This document shows positions 1-10,840 of a DNA stretch of 64,000 bases, in pieces; positions within the stretch are counted from its first letter, which is position 1, and every line of letters starts with the position of its first letter. The stretch spans positions 3,162,001-3,226,000 of the forward strand of contig JBHGNT010000018.1 of NCBI GenBank assembly GCA_043228905.1, written 5' to 3'. A program made the translations under genes and the position numbers. A model generated the notes under the pieces. It saw nothing but the letters and a program-made list of their open reading frames with translations. It was not told the DNA's origin and did not search any database. This stretch comes from Azolla caroliniana (lineage: Eukaryota; Polypodiophyta).

Positions 1-495
1 TGCTTGGAAGAAGATGTTGTGATTAGCACTGCTTTGATGGCCATGTATGGAAAATGTGGTGAAGTGGAGAAAGCCAAGGAAGTATTTGGTGAGCTCACCA
101 TCCGTGATCTTGCATGTTGGACTACACTTATTTCAGGATATGCGCACCAGAGACTGGGTGAAGAAGCATTGACTTGTTTCGAGAAGATGCAAGAGGAGGG
201 TCTCTTCCCAGATCCCCCTACATTTCTTTGTGTGCTGAATGCATGCAGCCACTCTGGTCTAGTAAATAAGGGTGAAACATATTTTATGGACATGACATCA
301 AAGTATGGTTTTTCACCAGGTTTACCCCATCTCAACTGCATGGTGGGTCTTTTCAGTGCAGCAGGCCACTTTGAGAAGGCACTGGCACTTATCCCTCGTG
401 GTGATTATTGTCCTAGCCATCCTATTCTGTTGGGTGCTTGTCGGAAATGGGGAAATGCTGACATTGGCCGGTTAGTTTTTGAAAGGGCAATATAA
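1..495 (+). CDS. Pentatricopeptide repeat protein, 3' end (partial)
   Basis: The frame is open from the first base of the window and ends at TAA 493-495, so only the C-terminal 164 residues are present. Tandem degenerate 35-residue repeats are visible: a segment with ALMAMYGKCGEVEKAKEVF, then WTTLISGYAHQRLGEEAL with F..M...G, then TFLCVLNACSHSGLV. These are hallmarks of PLS-type PPR proteins, which bind organellar RNA and take part in editing, splicing or stability. The tail (LLGACRKWGNADIGRLVFE) is the start of the post-repeat E region, but the protein stops immediately after it. A complete E+ or DYW deaminase domain is therefore absent. Either this is a short PLS protein or the gene was truncated by a premature stop. 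Organellar targeting cannot be judged because the N-terminus lies outside the window. The family call is firm; intactness is uncertain. Confidence 0.85.
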   Translation, partial: CLEEDVVISTALMAMYGKCGEVEKAKEVFGELTIRDLACWTTLISGYAHQRLGEEALTCFEKMQEEGLFPDPPTFLCVLNACSHSGLVNKGETYFMDMTSKYGFSPGLPHLNCMVGLFSAAGHFEKALALIPRGDYCPSHPILLGACRKWGNADIGRLVFERAI

Positions 496-2651
496 CTCGA
501 TCAGTGATATGAATGCTACAGTGGATGTCTTTTCATGAGTAAATTACATGGTGTGGAGTAATGTCAACGTCCACCATCTTGTGTTGTAACCAATCAAAAC
601 ATCATTCAGGTTGTCTACGGTAGAGCGTAATGCAACACCATAAACAATTTTTATATCTTGCATCCTGGGTTCTGCGTACCTGGAAATTGCTGCCCAGAAC
701 AAAGTTGATGGGATGTGCATCAAGAGGAGGTAATTGGTCTTCTCATAGAGCCTTGATGTGCCCACAAGAAGGATGCTCTTCAAAGTTAGCATTGGATGTT
801 GCATAGAGCTCGGAAGTATGTTTAGTTAATGGACATTGTTTTCATGATTGTGAGGAAAAACATGTCAACATGCTCATTGTGGTGCCCCAACAACTGGAAT
901 GAACACGGATAAAGTGCGTCACACCAGGATATTGATATATGATCAGTGTCTTTACAGTTTCTTTTAGTTACTGCTGGAAATTTATTAGAGTCGACATGCA
1001 TGTGTTGGTATGAGAAAGAAATATACATCGTTTACTAGAGGAGAAACCATGATTCCAAATATGGGTGAATTCATGTTCCCCATACTGGAACTAAAATAAA
1101 AGCTCTAGGTTTCCTTAAGCTCCATGATCATGATCGTAATGCATGTGGACATGGTGAGCAATGATCTCCATGATTGGGTAATGGTATGTCCCGTGTCACG
1201 TATATCCTACTATTCATGATCTCCATTGTCTGCATTCCTCTGTTCGTATGTTTGGCCTCCTTGACAGGCCAATGGAGTTTAGTATAGAAGAAATTAGTGA
1301 TATACAATCGTCATTGCATCCTACATAGTAATTTAAGGTTGATCCCTATTCTTGTGAAGCTCAACCATTATTTGGCCAAACTGTGGTGGTTCAGCATTCT
1401 CCATCATTTATCTAGTGGAGTTCATGTAGAGGATGGCATACTTCTACACTTCTGTGGTGTGGTTGAAATCCAAACTTCTACACAATATGTTCCTCACTTT
1501 CAATTGCTCCTTCATATAATTTCCATGTCTGCATAGTGCTCATCTTGCAAGAGTAAACTCCACCCGACTCGAGAAATAAAAAAGGTTAATGACGATCAAG
1601 TGGATTATTGGCACAATCGAAAGAAACATGCTGAATTGGAGAAAGAACATCACAAGGAAGCCATAAAGTGTGCATTATGGAATAAACAAAGAAAGAGTGC
1701 ATTTTTATAAAAGAGTTTATCCATGCCTAGAGCATTAGTTTGCAACATCATTTAAACATTTATGATCGCTTATTTCCATGGCAATAGATTTCAACTGTAG
1801 ACATGTGACTTATGCATAATGAATAGATATTTTCACATAATTGCATTCATGAGAGGTCCAAGTTTATTTAAAGAGCGATGCTTGTTGGTTGCATGAATGA
1901 ATTCTGTAACGGAAAACATAACTTAAGTTAAAGCAACAGCTGTAATATAAAAAACTGGTATAATCTTGTCTATATCAATCCACAAGCCTGAAATTGTTTT
2001 TGCTTCTACTCATGACAAGGCTAGAGAATATTTTCAGTAACTTCCTAATAATGTACCTTAATGTCACATCAAGTCAATTCATATTATTTGAAAATTTAAA
2101 AGTACTGCACAGCCACTTAGTGTCATTTGGAATATTATTGACGAATCAGTCATTATAGTATGTTCATATGATGAAGAACCAGAAACATGATTTGATGAAT
2201 CATCTGCGGGTAATTTTCAGCCATTACCACCTATATTTATTTGATCATGTAATGAGGAACTTAAGCAATTGAACACAAGAATGACACTCCTAATTAGCAA
2301 TAAAATGTGGGCTACGAAAATCTTAACTGGTGATGATAAAAAGTTGACCCACTCGAGGGATTTAATTCATTGAAAATTAGGATGAAGACTGTAAATAGGA
2401 TTGATTGTTGATCTGGTTCAAAAACTAATTTCAAAATGAGAAGAATTAACATTAGATAAATTCTCGACACAACAGCCGTTACAAAATGGTTGCTCAATTC
2501 ATAATGGAAATCAATATATTTATCTGAATTAATATAACTTCATCAAATAAATCCATGCAGGCTTATTCGAAGGTAGACAATAATCAATTATGTTATGTGT
2601 AATGCAAGTATAAAACTCATTAGTCTTTGCTCCAAACTGTAGATTTCTGCA
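496..2651. other. Intergenic region between the PPR and SDR genes
   Basis: AT-rich sequence with no convincing spliced gene. It holds the 3' flank of the PPR gene and the 3' flank of the SDR gene, which converge here. Apart from the weak lipid-binding-like fragment at 544-804 I see only short random open frames, and no structured repeat or RNA gene. Confidence 0.6.
544..804 (-). pseudogene. Possible CRAL-TRIO (Sec14-like) domain fragment
   Basis: An 86-codon open frame reads YEKTNYLLLMHIPSTLFWAA, then EPRMQDIKIVYG, then STVDNLNDVLIG. This spacing resembles the second half of a CRAL-TRIO lipid-binding domain: YPERL, then a hydrophobic strand, P..F, a P.m....KI segment and then the conserved hydrophobic end. 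There is no upstream half, no obvious exon structure and no start context, so it is at best a relic. The resemblance is by eye and may be fortuitous. Confidence 0.25.
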
Positions 2652-5600
2652 TCAGGAAATGTTGGAAGTTACTACAGATGTCTTTGTTAGTCTTTCACTT
2701 ACTTCCCAGAGCTCTGAAGCTAGCTTTCTATCTTGTGCTTGAGAGCTTGGATTTCTTACTTGGGAATCCTCAAAATATAAGCCTGAAACGCCCTCCAAAG
2801 CTTCAGAAGTGGCGAGATGTACTGCCGTTGAAGCCCCTTGCTCAGCGGTCTGTAAGATTAAAATGTCTCATTGCAAGACGTAGTTGAACATTGAATGATG
2901 GCATGATTTTCAAGTAATATGCAAATGGACAACACACTAAAATAAGCTTAAAGTTTCTCAATATTTACCAGCATAAGATTTGTGTTTTCAAACTTACCAG
3001 AATAACCTTATGCAGTGATACATATTGAGCAGAGGGTTAATCTGGTGATTTGAAAATTAATTCTGGTACATAGATACCCAGTAAGTTACAGGTATTTTGG
3101 AGTTTTGTTATTTGTACCTTAAGTCCAATCATTTTTCGTATGAAACCTCGAAGATTAGGGAACATGGATTTTTGAACCATCATTTGAGGGAGAACATTCC
3201 GAATCAGCTGCATATCATTAAATTCAAGCACATAAAAATAATGTAAATAGATGCATATCAGTTCATTCACACATAAGTTCATGTTATAACATTCTCCAAG
3301 AGCAAGAACATTCTGATTTAGAGCACATAAAATTATGCCATAACATTCTCGAAGCACATTTTTACTCTTGCATCCTACCTCAGTATCCACGATTCCTGGA
3401 TGCATGCTATTTGAGGTCACCCTTATGTTTTCTGTTCTGCAACGTCGGCTCAATTCATACGAGAAAAGGCAGTTCGCTAACTTGGATTGGCCATAAGCTA
3501 CCCATCGGTTGTATCCTGCAACAAATATCCTAAATCACATAAACGAATGCCTCTGCAAGGACAACTATTTACAATAAAAACAAATAACATTTTACATTGA
3601 TGACTCATGTGGGCAACTCTGTTACATGTCCACATCTCCCACATCATAGTAATCAATCTGGGTTAACTGGATACTTATATCTAATATCTGTTATTCTCTT
3701 TCCTTCATAATTCCTACATTCACGTCACACATGTTACCACACAATCACATAAACCATCCACTAATCTAACGAGTAACAATCATAAAGCCTGTTTCAAAGC
3801 ACTAGAGCAGGCTCAAATTACCAAAGCACATTTATTGATTGTGACTACTTCATTGGAACTATTTGGGTAAGATTTCTTCTTTCTTTAGGTGAACTGGTGA
3901 GTGCAGGATGAGTTATTTTACCCAAGACAAAAAGAAAAGCACTCTTGGTGTCAAGTGGTGATGGCAACAATGGACACAAATTATGATCTTGACAAAGCAC
4001 AATTGCCTAATCTATGGTAATACCTTTGCATTGTAGTTCTTGCATCCTAGATGGTGCTGGAAAGTACCTTGCCTACACCATAGTGGTCTTGATGAAGAAG
4101 ACTGACACACTGAGAGCCATTTGCTGAGGTGAATGTGTGACAGTTTTCTTTTCAGAAAAATATCTATACTGCTTGATCTTAAGCAAGAACACTACCAAGA
4201 ACCATCAAACTTTACATTGTTTACTCTATAATGAAATGAAATGGGAAGCATAATGCACTATTGTGCATGGGTATTGTTTGTTTGTGTCTCTAAAATGATG
4301 TCAAGAGGCATCGACCTATCCTATCACTCTGGTAATGGAATTCAAAGAACAATACTCAGGTCGTGTCTTGCTAGACATTAAGATACATAAAGAGAAGTTA
4401 TTGAAGGACAAGACAACAAACAAAAACCCAATTTTGTTTTAGTCTCCATCACTCATGCTACTAGTAATCAGGGCTATGCATATAGTTGACCACAATAATT
4501 AGAAGGGGACTCCATACTTCCTTCCAGAATGAAAACTTACACATGCCTAAGAGAAATTAATATATATTTCATTCTATCCCCTTCAGTAAACGTGGCGACC
4601 TGTAAATGATTGTAAAATAGACTTACCCCTTGAATCAGTGAAATTGAGATCCTTAAAATCAAGCTTCCCTAATTGTTCTGCTGCAGATGCTAGCACCACT
4701 ACCCTAGAATGCAACCTGATAACAAAGTCATAAAGTTACTGTAAGGTATTCAATTAGCAAAGGAATAGTAAACTGAGGTACAGTACACATTACCCAGAAG
4801 TAGAAGCACTCAGTGATAAGTTTCCCAAAAGTAATTGTGTGAGTAGGAAGTGTCCTAAGTGGTTGACCTATATCACAACCCATATACTCTCTGTAAGATA
4901 TAAGAAAGGTGGAAAAACTACAAAACAAGTTAAAGATATACTACCCCAAATTGCATTTCAAATCCATCTTCAGTATAAGATTGTGGGCATGCCATAATTC
5001 CTGCATTGTTCACCTAAAAATAACAAAAGGATTTTCAGGGAAAGACTCATTCAGAGAAACTTTAAAGAATCTCTCAACTCATCTCAAAACCTCAAGACTT
5101 ATTTGAAAATATCTGTAAGTTCATATCACCACTAGCATTAATGACAAATTTGATCAGGTTCAATGCACAAGTTTATTGAATCAATATTTGATATTATTAA
5201 AGAACTCGGGAGGAAGAGCATAGCAAACTAATGTAACCAAATCCTATAGAAAACTCAAATTTAATCTCAACAAGAAGGTATTCGAGTAGTAAAGCCCATC
5301 AAAACTTCTGGAATTTATAATATAAACATTAAAATAAAGTCATATGGATAAGCATCCAATGATATTTACAAAATTAATCATTATAATGCCCAATGGTGGT
5401 ATCTGAGTAGAAAGGTGGCAAAAGAAATTCAAATCAATGGCTTCTTTTAAGTGTGACTGTTAACCAATAGGTTACAAAAGTAGAATATGCCACATTCAAT
5501 ATGAATAGTGCTATCACAAACAATCAGCATTAGCAGCCATGAGTCCCATTTTGAGGTATCACCACACATTATATTTGGATATACAGTAACTATAGAAAGT

Positions 5601-8467
5601 TATCTGCTCATTGGTCCGTTATGCCAATTATTTCATTAACATTCTATTGATATATTATTCTCAAAAAATGCCTGAATATTGAAACGGGAAGCCTCTTTGA
5701 AACAGGTTTTAACAAAATTATGATTCTACCATCCAGAAAATTGAGTGACTTGGATGCTAAGGATTGTTTCTTGACATAAAAACAATGTCAATGATTTCAA
5801 TTAAAAGTTTGGATTTATGATGTGCACAGGATCTCTTTTAGCATGCTTCAGAAACAGGGAAAGCAATGAGAACACTTCAATCTCACCAAAATATGCAATG
5901 GAAGACCCTCCTCCTGATACTCTTTTGCAAATTTGTGCACGGAATTGAAAGATGCAAGATCACAAACCCTTGTTCTACAAAGAAATATAAATAAAACCTC
6001 AATTGAGAAGTGTGAAAATATAAGACGGAAACAGGAATAGTAGACTTATGATGGGTGAACATACAGACAGGTGTCTATTAATTTCACAGAATCCACCTGA
6101 CGTGTGGATTTCCAGAAACTTGGGAAATCTCAACACAAGCAGTGTCACCTTTCTCCTTGCTCCGGCATGCTAGCTTACACAATAGAGACTTGGTCAGCAT
6201 TCTACGGAAATAAGTTAGCAGTTGTTTGAACAAAAATTAATTCTTCGATGAGATGAAGATTGGTCAACTATAAACATCGAATCAATCGTCATGCTATAAA
6301 TGCTGTTTTTGGGTACTGTCTGTTTGCAATCTCTATATAATTAAGATTTTATAGGTAATTGACCATACATTCCTCTATATATAGCATGAGACTTACCCCT
6401 ACATCCTCATGTGTACTCATTCTGCCATTTTCTACTCCATCTTCCTTTAATTTCTCTTCTCATTCTGCCCCTCTGACTTACTCTTCCAGACACAGAGCCA
6501 GTGTACTTTTATTTCTCCATATCTATAGCTACTTTACTTTGTTAACTTTAAGCCATTTCATTTAAATTCACACTATTTGAAGCAAATGACAAAAGTGTAT
6601 CATACTCACCCAATGTGATGAACATGCCTCTCTTGGCTAAGTCCGTCGCAATTGCCTTTCCAATTCCTGTATGTGACAATATAAAAATGGCCAAGCAATA
6701 AGTACATTATTATATATTCGTCTTCAGCACTAATGCACATATTTTGACCAAGTGATATGTTCTCTTGAAATAAAAAATAAGACAACAGCATTATATATTG
6801 CCTATTTACCATTAGGTATGAGCACACATCAAGGATTTTGTCTGTATTAGAGCTTCAAAGGATAGGGCTTGCTATCTTTTTATTCATACACGTTTACAAA
6901 ATCCAGTAGTTTAGCCCTCATCTTGTGGCTTGCAAGAGGAAAATATGTGACAAACAGAAATATATGGTCTAAATGATCAGCAAATAGATAAGGGACACAA
7001 GGATTCCTCCATCTCCAGAAAAAATCAGTGCCACATGAGCATGACTAGTTCCTTTATGCCATCATATGATTGGCAGGATTATCTAGGAGGTATTTTACAT
7101 AAACCACATTCCTTACAAACTCACTTTGTCTCATTCAATCTTAAGCAATGATGTAAATTATGGTGCACGAGAACCAGATGAAGGTCCCCACATATTAATC
7201 AACTCCCACGTGCTGAAGAGAGGCCAGGTGTGGTACTTTTCCCTGCAAGCCTGAAATGCACGCCTTCCCCATAAGCAGAACCACCTAATGAGTATTTTAA
7301 ACAGCAGGAATAATGAACCAGCATGTTCATCAAACAGGTTCTTCATGCATGAAGGTCTTCATAATGATGAAAACCGTACAGAGACATTGGAATGAAATTC
7401 TCATGAATAAAGTTGCTGAAAACGTGAAGGAAACATTTTCCAGATTGACATTGAGCAAAAATTTATAGTGAACCATACATAAGAAGTGTACCTCAATAAG
7501 CATAGACCATGATAAAATACTCTACGGTTCACCCCAAGTCATGACAGTGACCATTGCTAAGCAAGGAGAACCTCTAAATATTAAGTCCAATAATGAAAAG
7601 AATGTGTTTCTCATCATATGCTGAGCTACTAGAAGTGGCTAGTAAGTGTCACAAAAGATGCCGTGTGGAAATCCAATAAAGCAAGAACTCACAAAATAAG
7701 ATGGTACATTACGCAAATATAACCATTACTTGCTCCTCAGATGCATTTTTGGTAAGGTAAAAAGCAAGGAACATTGACTTACTAAATATAACAGGTTCTC
7801 AAAATTTATAACTTGGAAGTACAGAAATGTAGGGAAATCTTTCAAAGTTCAGAATATTTAACTTAAACAGTACTTGACTCTAGTAAAATTGAGCATATCT
7901 TTCCAAAACCTTGGTCATAAAAATAGCAAAAGTTTTCCAAAACCTTTGAAAATAGCCCCCGCTTATTCAGGATAAAGGGATGCAAATCAAATAAATATGC
8001 TCAAAATTTTCCTTCTGAAATGTCTTCATCCACATAAAACGGAATTCTGAACCACAAAAATATGCAGAAAATGCCACATTTCCATATGAAAAGGAATCAC
8101 AAAACACAGGAATATGTGCAATTCTGCTTTATCGGTAATGGTTTTGGGCTTTTGAAATGCCTTATATCCACAAAAAATCAAATCCATACCCAGAAATATC
8201 AGAATATTTGACTATATATCAAGATTGTGATGATGACACGGAGGAACAAAGATGTGAAATTTTTAAATGGATTTTAAACTTAATCTCCATGAACTGTGAT
8301 GATAAGATGACAATCAGAAGATATCCCTATAGAAACTTACCACAATTTCCACCGGTGATGATAACATGGCGCACTGAACGAGCATTCTTTGTATCATTTG
8401 AATCCTCAGCAGCAGAATGTGATGCTCGTATTACATAATTTCCTATTCTTCCTCTGAATCGAACCAT
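2652..8467 (-). CDS. Short-chain dehydrogenase/reductase, 10 exons, 331 aa
   Basis: I assembled complement(join(2652..2849, 3118..3207, 3379..3515, 4627..4715, 4794..4867, 4945..5013, 5887..5968, 6097..6169, 6610..6666, 8341..8467)). Every junction has GT-AG borders and keeps the frame, giving 331 codons plus TGA. Motifs in order: the Rossmann nucleotide-binding turn TGGNCGIG at residues 38-45, NNAG at 115-118, the catalytic-type Ser near 171 in VVVLASAA, and the catalytic pair Y198-x3-K202 (YGQSK), followed by HPGIV. The C-terminus (DRKLASELWEVSERL) matches plant members of the retinol-dehydrogenase/TIC32-like branch of classical SDRs, which reduce or oxidise lipophilic substrates with NAD(P)(H). 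The Arg-rich leader of about 30 residues could be a targeting peptide (inference). The largest intron is the first (6667-8340). The gene looks intact; the substrate is unknown. Confidence 0.88.
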
Positions 8468-8732
8468 CAAATGAAGCGATGTTGATTAGAAGGCAGGAAC
8501 GGTTGAAAACCTCAAACCCTCCTCACTTCACTTTTTTCTCTTCTCTTTGCTCCTGTTACGCACTCGCTCATTCATTCTCTCTCTATCTCTCTCTCTCTAA
8601 TTTTTACCTTAAAGAGGAGCTGCGTAGCAGCAGTGTCGACTGCTGAATCGTATTCGGTGTGCAGAGCGAGGCAACGGTCGCCATGAATTCCACGGGAAGA
8701 AATTGGAAGATGAAGTACGACTGAGAGAGACA

Positions 8733-8788
<56 letters not shown>
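8468..8788 (-). promoter_or_regulatory. 5' flank of the SDR gene with CT tracts and a (GT)n(GA)n microsatellite
   Basis: Immediately upstream of the SDR start (reading the minus strand) lie pyrimidine-rich runs near 8575-8600. A compound microsatellite follows: (GT)n from about 8734 to 8758, then (GA)n to about 8788. The phrase leading into it (gagagacaagtgtg) recurs at 10036, exactly at the LINE insertion site. I see no confident TATA box. Confidence 0.45.
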
Positions 8789-8790
<2 letters not shown>

Positions 8791-8952
8791 GGTCATGGGT
8801 TCAACCCCTACATTCCACAGTGGCATCTAGTGAAATATCTCATCTAGTGAAATAGAGATATATATGAAGTATATAATAGAGAGGTGAGGAAATTGGGTTT
8901 CGAACCCAAGAAATAGTGCTTGTAGTGTTATCGACTTATCACTAGGGTAAGG
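8789..8952 (+). mobile_element. SINE, 5'-truncated copy with inverted second tRNA-like part
   Basis: This stretch is clearly homologous to the fuller SINE at 9794-10016. It shares the forward B-box segment (gggttcaacccctacattcc), the stretch tatataatagagaggtgagg, the reversed B box (gggtttcgaaccca near 8897-8910) and the end gggtaaggtaattac. It lacks the forward A-box head, and the (GA)n tract abuts it directly. A GAAA microsatellite follows at about 8965-8990 where the tail would be. Confidence 0.65.
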
Positions 8953-9101
8953 TAATTACAATAGAGAGAAAGAAAGAAAGAAAGAAAGATGTATTAACGT
9001 CTTCTAAGGCCAAATTTGGCCCATGAGACAATTGGTTTACAACAATAGAGTATTTATCCAGTCATCATAACTAAAATAAAATTAAGTAAAAAAAATAGAA
9101 C

Positions 9102-9735
9102 TTAAACTAAAAGAGTTCTAGTAGTGTACAATATGTAGTATACTCGAAAGTGACTATACACTAAGCCTAATTTTATTTCCACCCAAGCCTCTCGAAAAGA
9201 AGTGGGGGGGTCAAAGGGTCTTGATGTGGGTTCCAATGTAGAGAGTGCCCTAGCCATGGCTTCTAGGCGGTGTAGCTCACGTTCCCTTATTTTCAATATT
9301 GCTTCCACATCACGTCGAGTTGCTTTGAAACCCGACACCCGAGGACGTCTGGTTCTTCTCTGGTTTTCTGCCTCATCAATGGAAAGGCCGAGTGGTGCAA
9401 GTGTGTCGGCATTCGTTGTCTCCTCAGGTTCCTGAAAAACTGCATTTGTTACATGTTCGTGATCATTAGCAACATTATTGTCAACATTTTGTAATTTATT
9501 CTCTCTGTGTTGTTTTAGCTCTAGAATGTATTTGCCTAATTTCTTTATATCTAGAGTATCTAATAGTTTGGGGAGGGTGGGAGACAGACCAAGTATGTCT
9601 TGGTATTTTGCCCTTATCTCGGCATAGGTTGGACACTTGCATGTAAAGTGGTACTCATCCTCTATCTCTATGTGACATAACCTACATATCCTTTCCTCCC
9701 TAGGGACTCCACTAGTACGGCCATTTTCAATCTCA
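9102..9735 (-). pseudogene. LINE ORF2 C-terminus (zinc-knuckle region), relic
   Basis: The minus strand is open across about 210 codons. It begins with a Cys/His cluster, RICRLCHIEIEDEYHFTCKC, followed by PTYAEIR, then a helical tail rich in Arg/Glu. The C-x2-C...H-x3-C pattern after a reverse transcriptase is typical of the C-terminal zinc-binding segment of non-LTR retrotransposons. No reverse transcriptase lies upstream, since the (GA)n tract at about 9740-9783 begins there, so this is a 5'-truncated fragment. The related sentence (RESEYHTLIQC) recurs in the LINE relic at 54.2 kb, which supports the family call. Confidence 0.6.
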
Positions 9736-9793
9736 AGTTGGAGAGAGAGAGAGAGAGCGAGAGCGAGAGCGAGCGAGCGAGCAAAGCAAAGCT

Positions 9794-10016
9794 GCCCGGA
9801 TGGATGTAACTCAGTTGGTAAGGTTGCCCAATGGAGACCAGGTGGTCATGGGTTCAACCCCTACATTCCACAGTCATGACATCTAGAGAATTACAAGTAT
9901 ATGAAGTATATAATAGAGAGGTGAGGAAATTGGGTTTCGAACCCATGATGCAGTGCTTGTAGTGTTAACAACTTACCACTAGGGTAAGGTAATTACCAAA
10001 AAAATAAAAAAAGGAG
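9794..10016 (+). mobile_element. tRNA-derived SINE with two opposed tRNA-like heads
   Basis: Flanked by the direct repeat agcaaagct (9785-9793 and 10017-10025), a plausible target duplication. The left part carries a Pol III A box (taactcagttgg, 9807-9818) and B box (ggttcaaccc, 9851-9860). The right part carries, on the opposite strand, a B box (GGTTCGAAACC, plus 9933-9943) and an A-box-like D-loop sequence (TACCCTAGTGGTAAG, plus about 9971-9986). It ends in an A-rich tail. The predicted acceptor stem does not pair, so it is not a functional tRNA gene. Copies of the right half occur at 8789-8952 and 41436-41490. Confidence 0.7.
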
Positions 10017-10061
10017 AGCAAAGCTATGATTGAGAGAGACAAGTGTGTGTCTTTGATGTTT

Positions 10062-10741
10062 CAACATTCTTGGGATTCTGGTCGTATGCCTCAAGATTGG
10101 AAGGTTTGTCTAATTAAATTAGTTCCAAAGGTAGCATCTCCAGAGTCATTTCATCAATAGAGACCTATTTCTTTGATGGGGGGGTTGTATAAGATATTTA
10201 CAAAGGCCTTGGCAAATAGATTACAAAAGTATTTGCCAAAGTTGATACATCCCGCCCAATATGGTTTTATTGCAGGTAGGAATATATTGCATAATGTGTT
10301 GAATGTTCAAATGGTCATGGATTATGCTCGAAACACTCATCAAGAATTGATTATGGTGCAATTAGATTTGGAGAAAGCTTATGATCATGTTAATTGGTCC
10401 TTTGTTTCTGGGTTAATGCATACAATGGGCTTTGGACCTCGTATGTCTCGCTTCATATTTTTATTAGGACAAGATGCGGTGTCTCGAGTCATGGTTAATG
10501 GAGGAGTTACATCAGATATTGCCCTTACAAGATTCGTTCGTCAATGATGCCCTATTAGCCCGTTGTTGTTTGCTATTGTTACTCATCCCTTGTTAGTGAT
10601 GCTATCAAGGCTTGCAACAAATGGTGATATTGTGGGTCTACACCGTCCGTCTGGAGAGCAACTAGTTGCACAAGCTTTGGCTGATGATTCTTTCATGTTT
10701 CTACAAGCCTCACAAGAGAATCTTGAGAAGGGGATGCTTGT
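10062..10741 (+). pseudogene. LINE reverse transcriptase, first part
   Basis: The frame reads QDWKVCLIKLVPK, RPISLMGGLYKIFTKALANR, QYGFIAGRNILHNVLN, then MVQLDLEKAYDHVNW and CPISPLLFAI, the ordered motifs of a non-LTR reverse transcriptase. The catalytic block appears as ALADDSFMFL. In-frame stops occur before RPISL (TAG) and inside RQ-stop-CPISP (TGA near 10545, where GGA is expected). The frame runs straight into the Gypsy-1 LTR at 10742 and resumes at 20559. The product would be the LINE replication enzyme, inactive here. Confidence 0.85.
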
Positions 10742-10840
10742 TGTTAACTCTTAGGGCCGGACAATGGCCTAACACAGGGTGTCTACGGAAGACACTTCAC
10801 CAAAGGGGTGTTACAGCAAGAAGATTAGGCTCAACGATTA
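10742..10840 (-). repeat. Gypsy-1 3' LTR remnant (99 bp)
   Basis: Matches the first 99 bp of the right LTR up to ctcaacgatta, then jumps directly into reverse transcriptase coding sequence at 10841. The outer LTR end and its target duplication are intact, so the loss was internal and happened after integration. Confidence 0.88.

Noticed and set aside
2620-2646. A tiny terminal exon for the SDR gene (after a GT at 2759)
   Set aside because: Reading straight through to TGA at 2652 gives the conserved family C-terminus (DRKLASELWEVSERL), so no splice is needed.
9794-9870. A genuine tRNA gene
   Set aside because: A and B boxes are present, but no acceptor stem or anticodon arm folds, and the unit continues into a SINE body.
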